This document shows positions 1-10,335 of a stretch of DNA of 43,678 nt, in pieces. The DNA comes from Phlegmacium glaucopus (Eukaryota > Basidiomycota > Agaricomycetes > Agaricales > Cortinariaceae). Numbering within the stretch: position 1 is the stretch's first letter; the number at the start of each line of letters is the position of its first letter. Location: NCBI GenBank assembly GCA_015039465.1, contig MU130372.1, positions 314,192-357,869 on the forward strand, given 5' to 3'. Under the pieces are notes generated by a model. It saw nothing but the letters and a program-made list of their open reading frames with translations. It made no database searches and was not told the origin of the DNA. The translations under genes and the position numbers were made by a program.

Positions 1-1342
1 GGATTCCAGAAATCGACAACTATGTTGAGGAGATGTTAAGATTAGAAGGCCGCGCTGATGCCGCTCTCCAGACTACCTGTGCTGAGATCAACTGTTCCTC
101 ACTTGCCCCTACCTTCCATTGCATGGACTGTCTCAATCTACAACTGTTCTGTGTTGACTGTTGTTTGGCTGGTCATTTATCTCTCCCATTCCATCGGATC
201 CGGGTAGGTTTTTTGACCTTTTGGAGGATGGTTATATATTCTAACAAACAGATAGAAGTGGAACGGCAGTTACTTTGTTAAGGTGCCACTAAAGGACTTA
301 GGGCTTCGTATCCAGTTGGGACATGCTGACAAGACATGCCCTTTACCTGAAAGGACCTTCAATGATGATTTTACCGTTGTTGCCGCTAACGGGATTCACC
401 AAGTTGGACTAAGCTATTGTGGCTGCCAGCAATCCCTCCCGAAAACCATCCAACTCCTCCGCTCTCGACTTTTCCCAGCAACTGTGATAGAACCTAAGAC
501 TGCCGCTACATTTGAGGTTCTAGAGACCTTTCAAATGCTGTCGTTTACCTCGAAGATTTCAGCATTTGAGTTCTATCAGTCACTGGCAAGGAGAACGGAA
601 AATACAGGAACTTCACCTCCTCCGGTAAGAATTTACCTGACATTGTACTTTTTACTGAATTTACTAAATAATCGTTAGGATCGTTACCACACATTCCTCC
701 GTATCATGCGGGAGTGGCGACATGTCCGCCTCTTGAAAAGATTCGGTCGAGGACATGACCCAACAGGAGTTAAGGGTACCCAGGAAGGTGAATGCGCAGT
801 GCTCTGCCCAGCCTGTCCCATCCCAGGGATGAACTTGCCCAGTAACTGGAAGGATCAGCCAAAGCCGTATGTTTCCTAAGTTTGAACCATATACCACCTA
901 ACATATTTCTTCTTTTAAGGTGGCTATATTCCCTATTTGTTGGCTTAGACGCTAATTTCCGACTCAAACGTATGAATGTCTCTAGCGATGAACGGGATCC
1001 TAGCCTGAATCATGGCTATGCTTATGTTGTTGAAGAGACGAAGTTTAAGAAATATCTCCTGGAGTACAACAACAAAGTTCCCGATGACAAGAGCTCTTGC
1101 AACAACCATGATGCCATCAAATCGGCCAGTATGCGTGGTGGGAAGGGAATGGCAGCTAGTGGACTGGGGACAACTGAATGCAGTCGTCACGACATGAAGC
1201 GGCCAAATGCTGTTGGGGACTTGCAAAAAGGAGAACGGTACGTGGTGCTACTTATGTTATAGCTGTTTTAACTAATGTTCATCCCAGATACGTCAACATG
1301 GATTACTTCTTCTTGTCTAGCTTAAAAAACATCCCGAGCCGC

Positions 1343-2478
1343 TGATGAGCATGCTGGTTCCCTGCCTTCGTTTTTCGCATTTTTGGCAGCGACGTCGCTC
1401 TACGTCGCCTCTTACACCGACTATTTGCTGTTTTATTGCATAGATAAGTCTCTGGCTATTCGGTCGTCGCCTCTACTGTCCCAGAAGCTTCCTAAATGCC
1501 TTGGCTATATTTCACTCGTACGATCACCCCCTTTTCCGGCAGTACCTGGACGACATTAGGCATCCTGCCTCCCTTTCGCTCCCTTTCACCAGCGGTCACG
1601 TGTATAGTCATGCTTTTTCCATATTTGGTAATGCTCACTCATCTAAGAGTCGTAGGCATGTCCACTGCCCAGACCGACGTCCACTTACGCTACACCGAAT
1701 CGTTTGGTGTCAAATCGTTGTAGCTACCCTACCAGTCGCTCCTATCCAGCGACAATCACCAGATCGAGAAGTTCCTTAACACCATTGGGCATTTTGGGTC
1801 GCTGATCATTTATATTCTTTTATCTCTCTTCGGTTACCTCAAACGCGTTGTTTTCTTTATTTTTGATACGTTTGCCATCGCTCCTTGATCGCCTCCCTAT
1901 ACCACATGTCTCCTGCCGGTCATCGCTCCCCTCTTTCATTTATCGCCCACTATCCCTGATGTTTTGTCTCCCCATTTTGCCTAGTCCCTCTTGGACTCCT
2001 GTTTCATCGTTTTGATTTGTTTTATAGATACACATGTGCAACTTAGCCATGTGATCTCCTCTACCTACTATAAAAACCTCCTGTAATTTAGTTACAAAGA
2101 ACAATAAGAAAGTATTCGCCTCTCTCCCCAGAGTATAGAATTAAGTCTTGTCATCGTCTCTCTCCTCGTTCGCCTTCGTTTCATTGTGTTTTACTGCGAG
2201 TCGCCCATACAGCGACTATACATCGTCACTGCGTCGCCCCTTCGTCACTGCGTCTCCCCTTTGTCACTGCGTCGCCCCTTCATCACTGCGTCTCCCCTTC
2301 GTCACTGCGTCTCCCCTTCATCCCTGCATCTCCCCTTCATCACTGTGTTGCCACTTCGTTCCTTCGTCGCCCTTTCGTCATTACATCGCTCCTTGTTTCG
2401 CTTGTCTCATATCTCGTCGCCCTACCTTAGTTGGAACCTTTCTGCAGATACTTGACTCAGTGTTTAGGCCACCGAAGC
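1343..2478. mobile_element. ~1.1 kb insertion inside the KDZ gene, LTR-like, flanked by a 10-bp direct repeat
   Basis: The KDZ reading breaks at about 1342 and resumes after about 2488. The same 10 bases, CCCGAGCCGC, sit at both junctions (1333-1342 and 2479-2488), as a target duplication would. The inserted DNA begins TGATGAGCATG, is pyrimidine-rich, has a TATAAAA box near 2070 and no convincing ORF, which suits a solo LTR or LTR-like element. Against this, 10 bp is longer than the usual 4-6 bp LTR duplication, the right end is not a clean CA, and no terminal inverted repeat is visible. The class is therefore unresolved. Confidence 0.55.
2224..2395. repeat. 19-bp minisatellite inside the insertion
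   Basis: About eight imperfect copies of CGTCACTGCGTCTCCCCTT start at 2224, 2243, 2262, 2281, 2300, 2319, 2338 and 2357. Because 19 is not divisible by three, the Ser/Pro/His-rich readings across it alternate frames and are not taken as protein. Confidence 0.85.
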
Positions 2479-4449
2479 CCCGAGCCGCATCACACCTCAG
2501 TTAGTACAGCACCTAGCGTACTGACAGTGTATCACCGCCTCGTTGTATCCTACGACATAGCCTGCCAATGGTCACGTAACCTGGTTGCTCGCTGCAATAA
2601 CTACCCCCCCAATGCTGTTTCTTCGTTGGACTTGGACCTTACTTTTTTAGTTCCAAAGTTTCACCTCGCTGCTCACATTGCAAAATGCCAACTTGACTAT
2701 TCGTTCAATCTGGTTCCTGGGGTAGGCCGAACTGATGGTGAGGCTCCAGAACGGGGATGGGCTGCGGCCAACGCTGTGGCTTCCAGCACAAAAGAAATGG
2801 GACCCGGATCTCGCCGCGATACTCTTGATGATCATTTCGGGGATTACAACTGGAATAAAATTACTAAGATGGGTACGTTGCAACTTCTTCAGTATCATTG
2901 CAATTTGACACCCTGTTTTTAGCTGAGACTTTTATCCGAAAATCCGAGGAGGCCATTGTCAAACGTCAAGAACACGTTGAAGCTTTTATTGAATTTAATG
3001 CCGCTCTACCTACATCAGCTACTAAGGCGTGGACCAAACTCTGCCAGACATGGGAGCGAGATCGATCTCAGGCCAACCCTTTCTTGGATTCACGAAAAGG
3101 TTCGTTCTGGGTTATACATTCGTCATTCATCTGTCCATGTTGTCGTTTAGTGATTTCTGAGGCTGACGTTCGACTTCGACTGGCGGAAGAGGATGCTGAC
3201 AGGATTGTGTCTGGATCCCAGCTTGCATTACATAGTGACATCTCAGCTAGCATGCTAATTTACCAGGGCCTCGAACTGGAGGATCTTCAGTGAGTGGTTG
3301 CTACTTATCCTCTTAGTTATAGTTTCTTACTTGTCCAGGCGCCGCCATGTACGAGACGCCGCCGAGCTGGGTCCACATTCGACAAGTTTACAGCAGGCAA
3401 AGATTGTGGAAGGATCCAACTCCTTGAGACGAAAAATTGAGGCTTGGATTGAGATTCAACATCTCTACATACCTGCCATTGCTCCCCTTCGAGCTCGTGT
3501 CGACTTTGAAGGAGGTGGGAAGCCTCCTGCTGTACAAGAGATCAAATTATATCTACCTTCAACTCTTATCGGAACCATTGTCTGTGAACATCACTTTCTC
3601 ACAATTGAGTGGCGCCTCTGCTATGCTCAGGCCGAGGCGACGTTAGGTGACATTCGTAACCTGCTCCTTTTACGGTCCCTCATGTTCAAATCCAAAGACC
3701 GTTACTCACGTGGACAACGTCAGCAAACTCGTAGCCTTGCACTCATCGCTCGTGTCGAAGGCCAACTCAAGGCATTGGCAGGAAAATACCGCAAGATTTG
3801 GAAGGCCTTGAAAGTTCTTTCAACGCCGCTTGTTAACACTTCATGGTGCAATGTCTTACGTGAACTTGAGGATGCTGATCTTGATGGAATGACCTTGGAT
3901 GATTCTGGAAGCAAAGGCCGAAAGAAGTTGAGTTGGATCTGGAAAGTACTAGGTACGGGGGCTGATGCCGACGAGGAAGCCCAAACAGGTGCATGTCCGG
4001 CCTGTCGTTGATGACTTTGACTTATCATCATTTTAGCACTTCGTATTGAGTGGTGCCGAGCTCGTGCTCGGGCCCATCGTTGGCAGGAGGAATGCCTTCT
4101 ACTTCATGAAGAAATGCAGCGCGTCTTGGCCTTTTTTGCCTGGCAACACCAACGCTGGAGGGTAATAGCCAATGATCTCGAGCTCCAGGTGATGGGGGGT
4201 CACACTGGTCAGACTCAGCACTTTCTGTCACCAACCTTAGAGGGTAAAATAGCATATGCTTATCGACAAGCCAGTATTCGAGAGGTTATGCATCTTCATT
4301 GTGAACGGGAGTGGTCAGGTTTGCATGGGAAGCTTCTCGACATGGGAGACTTAGACGCAACAATTATGATAGACTTCCATTAATTATTTCATCGTTCTTG
4401 GTGATATGAATGTTCTTATTCACTTGGGAAACCTATATATAAACACCTA

Positions 4450-4860
4450 TCTCGCAGGACAAATTACATTTTATGGATCAATGGCAAGCAAGTATGATAT
4501 ATAAATGGTAGGTTGTATTGATAGAAAGGATGTTTGATGGATATAAGTCAACAGTAAGCAAGTACAATCTACAAATGATATATGTTTTATTGATGGAAAG
4601 GATGTCTAATGAATATTACATTTTATAAATCAATGGTAAGCAAGTACAATCTACAAATGCTAGGTTTTATTGATGGAAGGGATGTTGACGAATATTACAT
4701 TTTATAAATCAAGTACGTTCGTTCTACAAATGCTAGGTTTTATTGATGGAGAGGATATTTAATAAATATTACACTTTGTAAATCACGTACAATCTATAAA
4801 CGCTAGGTTTTATTGATTGAAATGCCCCAAAGGGTGGTATATAATAGTATTACATTTTAT
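4450..4860. repeat. Tandem array of ~70-80 bp A/T-rich monomers
   Basis: About five diverged monomers share ACATTTTATAAATCAA, GCAAGTACAATCTACAAATG and GGTTTTATTGATGGAAAGGA; the TATTGATGG motif recurs near 4517, 4588, 4668, 4739 and 4817. The array starts about 65 bp after the KDZ stop codon, so it may lie inside the element's 3' end or in flanking DNA. No gene is seen. Confidence 0.75.
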
Positions 4861-6240
4861 AGATGAACAAGGCTACACAAGGGACGATCTCTAAACAAGG
4901 GCAAACTATAAATAGGTGTTATTTCTGGAACAGGAGGGCGAGGTACAAATGGATAGAGTGGGCAGGCATATTACAAATGAGTGATATTTGTAGAACGAGG
5001 GCATTACATAAATGTACAAATTCTGCAGCATTTGTATATCAGCGTGTGTGAAGTACAAGTGGATGACGATGTACAAACTAACTATTTTTGTGGAAAGGAG
5101 GGTTGAAGTACAAATTCTACAGCTTTTGTATATGTGTGAAGTATAAGAGGATGTCATTTGTAGAACAGGAAGGCGATATACAAACCTACTGTTTTTGTAG
5201 AAAGGGCAGGGACTGGATTACAAATTTTGCAAGCTCTTGTCTATCAAAGGTATGCGAAGTACAAGTAGAGCATTTGTAGAAGGGCAAGGGTCAATGTACA
5301 AATTAAGTATATTCGTAGAACAGCGAGGGATGATGTATAAATTTAGTTTTTGAAGAAAGGACAGGGGCTAAATGCGAAGTACAAATGAATAATATTTATA
5401 GAACAGCAAGGGACAGTGAAGGATGATGTACAAATTCAGTTTTTGTAGAAAGGATAGGGGCCGAATACAAAGTACAAGTAGAGCATTTGTAGAACGGCAA
5501 GGGTCGATATACAAACTAAGTATATTTGTAGAACAGCAAGGGATGATATTGATGTATAAATTCAGTTTTTGTAGAAAGGACAGGAGCCGAATGTGAAGTA
5601 CAAGTGAATAATATTTGTAGAACGGCAAGGGACGGTGAGGATGATGTACAAATTCAGTTTTTATAGAAAGGATAGGGGCCGAATACGAAGTACAAGTAAA
5701 GCATTTGTAGAATGGCAAGGGTCGATATACAAACTAAGTATATTTGTAGAACAGCAAGGGATGATATCGATGTATAAATTCAATTTTTGTAGAAAGGACA
5801 GGGGCCGAATGTGAAGTACAAGTGAATAATATTTGTAGAACGGCAGGGGACGGTGAGGATGATGTACAAATTCAATTTTTGTAGAATGGACGAGGGCCCA
5901 AATTTGTAGAAAGGAATCACAGGGGCCGAATTACAAATTATACAACTTTTGTTTATTCGTATGCGAAGTACAAGTGAATGGTATTTGTAGAATGGTAAGG
6001 GATGATGTACAAAGTAAGAATGTAGAAAGGAGGGTGACAAAATACAAATTTGTAGATTGGTTGTGTGAAGTACAAAAGGGGAGGGTGAAGCACAAATCAA
6101 CAAGGGGACGAGATGAAGTATAAAAGAGGAGGGTGAAGTACAAATCTGCAAGAGGGAGGGGTGAAGTATAAAAAGGGAGGGGGAAGTACAAATCAGCGGC
6201 TCTTGTAAGTGGGGGAGGGAAGGACAATGTATAAGGATGA
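4861..6240. repeat. Hairpin-bearing minisatellite (TACAAA..TTTGTA units) with 218-bp higher-order repeat
   Basis: About 25 monomers of roughly 45-60 bp each carry an inverted repeat of the form TACAAA(8-12 nt)TTTGTA followed by GAA and a G-rich link. A good example is 5015-5036, where TACAAAT and ATTTGTA flank a CTGCAG core. In the centre a block of four monomers is repeated as a unit: the phrase GATGTACAAATTC begins at 5425, 5643 and 5861, exactly 218 bp apart each time. From about 6040 the units decay into GAAGTACAAA..GGGAGGGTG repeats. The Phe/Tyr/Leu-rich readings on the minus strand are by-products of the repeat. Confidence 0.85.
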
Positions 6241-6756
6241 ATGACATTTATATAACATAAGCACTTAGTGGCCGTTTTTGATCAATCGTTTGGGACTATT
6301 ACAAGGTATTTATATATCACCATGCCAAACTGTGGTGTAATGCAAGCTTAATGCGCATAAATAACATCATTATCCTCAATTGTGGTTTGTAGTTGCCCAT
6401 GTTACCTGGTCATTTGTAGTCTTTTTAAAAAATTTGTATTGACGCCGTCAAGACAAAGTCTTCCTACAGAAATTATAGCTCGAAGGATTTTCCTCAAATT
6501 TTACTTCACTTTTTGACGTGTAGGATTACTTTCTCGATGCCATGATTTGCAATAGATCTTGAATAAAAACTTTGAAAATGGATAATAACTCTTTTCCATC
6601 CTTCAATGTATACCCTCAAAAAAGAACACACAGATATATTATGACCTCATAGGTTTTGCCAGCAAATCTATACCCGCGACAATCTTTATTTTCGGAAAAC
6701 ATTACAGGGAGAAGATTGTGGGAAAAAATACACACCAAAACGCAAAAGGCGGCAAC
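6241..6756. other. Stretch without a recognisable gene
   Basis: A/T-rich DNA between the hairpin array and the Lon fragment. The part from about 6640 to 6756 lies just past the last readable Lon exon and may be decayed intron or exon. Nothing else could be supported. Confidence 0.5.
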
Positions 6757-7310
6757 TTGGTTAATGCAGAAATTTGTTACATGGTCGCGGAAGGGGGGTT
6801 CAGTCGAACTCCTTGAACACGGACACAATTTCCCACATGAGAGCACGGATATGCTGGTTGTCTTTAGTGTAAGGTAGCATGATGAGATCCTCGACGTTGA
6901 CGATAGAAATGTGGTGTTTATGCAAGAAAGCCGTTTGTACGGGACCTGGAATAGTCTGAAGGTTCAAGGAGGTATGGTGGGAAAAAAGTAAAACAGATAG
7001 ATGCCTGTGTGTTGTTCAGCCAGTTGTCGTTCAGGAGGTGGAGAAGGCGGGAGGTGTCGGAGGTTCCACCGTTTGTGGCTGGTCTTCAGTGATCTTAGCT
7101 GGACCAGCCTTGACGAGTTATGTTACTTGTATTCAACGATGGGGATGCAAGACAGCGGTTGAACCATCCTTTTTCCGTCTTCGCCTCTTCCAGCCGCAGA
7201 AAATATGCTGGCAATCCGAGAAAAGACACCAACTTCATGGACAGAGTCGATGTCTGTGATGACGGCTATTCGTTTTCTCGTCTTGAGTAGGAGGCGCAGA
7301 CGAGGCCATC
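6757..7310 (-). pseudogene. Fragment of mitochondrial Lon protease (PIM1-like), degenerate
   Basis: Read on the minus strand, three pieces match the substrate-binding N-terminal domain of fungal mitochondrial Lon, the ATP-dependent matrix protease. They are a DSVHEVGVFSRIASIF piece (about 7240-7195), a LHPHR.IQVT.LVKAGPAKI piece (about 7150-7095) running into a Pro-rich linker, and an exon reading HHISIVNVEDLIMLPYTKDN then HIRALMWEIVSVFKEF (about 6925-6815). One frameshift at a C-run near 6810 leads into PPFRDHVTNFCINQ, which ends at a plausible splice donor near 6757. Breaks: a TGA where Lon has Arg after HPHR, a TAA four codons later, and frameshifts near 7160 and 6810. No ATPase or protease domain is present, so this is a truncated copy. 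The call rests on remembered family motifs. Confidence 0.75.
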
Positions 7311-7620
7311 AGTATATTTAGAGTGTCTCAACTTGAAGTGATCCAGTTCCAATCCAGTTCCCGGTGCAAAAGTGGGACTACATGTGAAATCAGGTGCGTC
7401 AAGGTAATGGCTATCACCACTCAGTACTCAGTACTCAGCGCTCAGCAATGCATGGATCGATAGCCACCAATTTGGCAATATAAGTGATCTTTCATTTTTA
7501 AAAATTCGACAAGATGATTTGAGGAAGTTTCTGTAAAATTAGGTACAAGGCTGTACTGTACAGGCATGAGGCAGTTCTTCAAGTTGCGACAGCTCTTATG
7601 TAATCAGGACGTCTTTCTTC
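7311..7620. other. Intergenic region upstream of the NLR-like gene
   Basis: No gene is seen. It contains a short duplication, CAGTACTCAGTACTCAGCGCTCAG (near 7420-7445, given in pieces: CAGTACT repeated, then CAGCGCT), and GTACAAGGCTGTACTGTAC near 7543. Promoter function for the downstream gene is possible but unproven. Confidence 0.4.
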
Positions 7621-7933
7621 TTGCCTCTCATCACCCACATCGAGCACCACAACCCAATGTTCAGCGATTTAAAGCGCCTTTATAAGAAACTTGGCAAGAC
7701 TAAGAAAGAAAAACACACCTCTCTGACCACAATCGATGCTCTTGGTTCAACTTCAAGTCATGAAGTAGCAACTTCGACATCGGTAGCCATAACGAGCATT
7801 GCTGATCTCATGCCATCCGTCCCTGCTACTGCTACGGCTGAAAGCGCTCAAGTTAATCAAGCCGTTGGGATTACTGTGAGGATTTAACTTCGCCCATCGC
7901 ATCCAAAATTACTTATCCATCTTCGTGGATCAG

Positions 7934-8292
7934 GCTACCCAGGAACTCAAAGTCTCCGCCCCAGTCTCTGCCTTGGAGATCAATGATCTTTTTCCCGTAA
8001 GTGTTCAACTTAGCCCACCACATCCATAGTCACTCAATCATGATGGTCGATTAGGCCGCCCACGAACTTCAAATCTCCGCCCCAGTTTCTACCTTCAATG
8101 ATGTTGCTCGCGTAAGCATTCAACTCGGCCCATCGCATCCATGATCACTCAATCGTCGTCGTCGACCAGACTGACCATGAACTCGGGGTCTCAGATGCTC
8201 CTGCAGCCCATTCGGAAAAAAAATTGCTCTCCTCGCCTGATACCATAATACAAGCTAACTTTGGATCTACGGAATCAGAACAAAATCCTTGG
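7934..8292 (+). repeat. Tandem exon-intron modules in the NLR-like N-terminus
   Basis: Three successive exons (7934-7996, 8055-8111, 8170-8292) open with related sequence, reading ATQELKVSAPVS, AAHELQISAPVS and TDHELGVSDAP. The introns before them are also alike, sharing GTRAGYRTTYAACT near the donor, CCATC in the middle and GATYAG-type acceptors. The module period is about 115-121 bp, so intron and exon were duplicated together. Confidence 0.8.
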
Positions 8293-9863
8293 GTGAGTTG
8301 CTTACACCCGCTGTTCTTGGCTATTCTTGATGATCCACAGACTCACCGTTCTGACTCGGGTTTCTTTCCGAATGCCCAGAATTTACTCATCGCTGGTGGC
8401 ACTTTTGTAAGTCTTCTCTTATACTGTGCAAATGATTTCGCAATGTTTATACATATTTTATCTGCCAGAACTGTATAATCAATACCGCCCCTGCCAATAG
8501 TGGCCAAGAGCAGATGGAGATCCCTGTCCCTCAGAAACCAAACCCCAGTCCAATCTTTACTGGACAGAAAGGTGTACTCAACAGACTTGGGAAGATTTTT
8601 GTTCCTCGTACTTACAGTCAACTGATGTCAAGGCGTTCTTGTCTCCTCTGGGGATTGGGAGGGATTGGAAAGACTCAGATCTGTCTCAAGTTCACAGAAG
8701 ATATGTCTAACAGGTAATTGTCTTCACATTACATCCACAACAACACTGGGTTAATTTCTTACTCTAGGTTTTCACATGTGTTCTGGGTTGATGCCTCCTC
8801 TCTTGAGAGCATCACAATGTCATTCAAGGGGATATCCACTATTCCTGCTGCACAGGTTTTTGGTGTAGATGGCTCAGTTGAGTCTGCACTCCAGTGGATA
8901 TCTCATATTGAAGAGGAATGGTTAATTGTGTTTGATAATGCTGATGATCCTTCACCAGAGGTAGTGGCCAAGTTCTTTCCCCCAGGTAACAGAGGTAATA
9001 TTCTGATTACAAGCAGAAACTGATCCATGGGAAGGATTGTATCATTTAAGAACAGAATTGCAATCAATGAGATGGAGGAGTCAATGCTATAACTCTACTT
9101 CTGAGGTCTAGCTGTCTGGCTTTCTTACCTGAGCATGAACAAGCTGCTAAAGGGATTGTCAATGAGCTTGGCTATATTCCTCTTGCAGTTGATCATGCTG
9201 GTGCTTATATTGAAGCTGGGAAATGTGATCTCAACAAATATCTGAGACAATTCTCCTTACATCGTCAGACTCTTATGTCAGATGCTGCATTCACAGGAGC
9301 ATCCCATTATAATCAAACAGTGTATGGGACTTGGGAGCTATCTTTCAAAGAGATAGAAAAGAGAGCTAGCAGACAATCTGACACAGGAAGTGCACAAGCA
9401 GCCCAGGCTGCAATCCTGATTCTCCAAATATGTGCTTTTTATCATCATAGCAATATTTCTAAAGACATATTCCAATCTGCTGCTGAGGAGTCTAGGAAAT
9501 ATGCTATTAATAATAGGTTAGTTGAAACATTACCCCAGGCAATCAACATATTGGATCATACCCTGCTTGTATTGGACAATGATGGTCACTGGGATGATTA
9601 CCTGTTTGGGCAAGGTATTGGTGTGCTTCTGTCATTCTCCTTGATGAGAAGAGGACAATCATCTGGAATGTTGTCTGTTCATCCTTTGGTGCACTGCTGG
9701 AGTCGGGAGAGAATGTTGAAATCTGAGCAGCAAAAAATATGGCAGATGGGAAGCATAATTTTGTCCTCTGCAATTTATTGGAGATTTACAAGTCAGGACT
9801 ATGCATTACGACACTCAATTCTTCCACATGTCAAGGCAAATGAGTTACATGGCAAGCAGATAG

Positions 9864-10229
9864 TGTTGTAGTTACGTCAAACACACTATCAACATCCTTG
9901 TGATATTACTTATACCACCCGGTATCTTCATTCATTATTTTTATACCTATTCATTTTATCTTCATAAGCTTCTATTCTTTTATTAGCTACTAAACCCCTA
10001 TCCTCGTTACTACGCAGTCTCCATAGTCGTACCAACACACCTCAGTGTTTTACCACCACTGAGGTGTAAGTCCCTACATTGTTTTCATTATATTTCTTTT
10101 ACTCATTCATAGTAGTATTACCCTTATTCTCGTTCTAGGTACTACTAAGTCAATTACAGTGTTTTACCACCACTGAGGTTATTACCCTTATTCTCATTCT
10201 AGTTCCCGGTTTTCCCTGCAACTGCTACA
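9864..10229. mobile_element. Solo LTR (366 bp) with 5-bp target duplication GATAG
   Basis: The element starts TGTTGTAG and ends CTGCTACA, giving the TGT..ACA ends of LTRs, and is flanked on both sides by GATAG (9859-9863 and 10230-10234). Removing the LTR and one GATAG joins the upstream frame (..HGKQI) to the downstream frame (GLIRHYYDD..) without a shift, and reading continues into the TPRs. Inside are two copies of a CAGTGTTTTACCACCACTGAGG motif, the first being a perfect hairpin with arms ACCTCAGTG/CACTGAGGT near 10040-10066. Confidence 0.93.
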
Positions 10230-10335
10230 GATAGGACTTATCAGGCACTACTATGATGATAAATATGACAATTTTGCACTAGTACTGAGGGAGAGTGGAG
10301 AATGGAAGAATGCAGAGGAGCTGTATACTCAAGTT

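Larger units (their letters stand above)
1..4383 (+). pseudogene. KDZ-superfamily transposase (CxC2 cysteine-cluster type), 5' cut by window edge, broken by an insertion
   Basis: A DDE-type DNA transposase of the Kyakuja-Dileera-Zisupton group. The N-terminal CxC2 zinc-binding cluster is at 60-200 (CMDC..CVDCC..H), followed by an LKDLGLRIQLGH stretch, CPACPIPG, and the catalytic-core motifs GLDANFRLKR (about 930-970), GDLQKGERYVNMDYFF (about 1215-1310), SYDIACQW (about 2550) and GVGRTDGEAPERGW (about 2720-2765). Exons read by splice sites: 1-203, 256-624, 679-866, 920-1237, 1288-about 1342, about 2489-2872, 2923-3099, 3151-3289, 3339-3988, 4037-4383 (TAA). All introns are 48-54 bp GT-AG and every junction keeps frame. 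The frame is open throughout except for foreign DNA between NMDYFFLSSLKN and SYDIACQW. The start codon lies before the window. The good coding quality suggests the insertion is recent. Confidence 0.9.

Noticed and set aside
2148..2504. Ser/Pro/His-rich frames in the KDZ insertion
   Set aside because: Produced by the 19-bp minisatellite; the same peptide words appear in two frames.
4861..6240. CRISPR-like array
   Set aside because: Units are contiguous, diverged and palindromic throughout, without unique spacers, and the genome is fungal.
5368..6247. Minus-strand frames rich in Tyr, Phe, Leu and Cys
   Set aside because: They follow the hairpin minisatellite period and have no independent coding signal.
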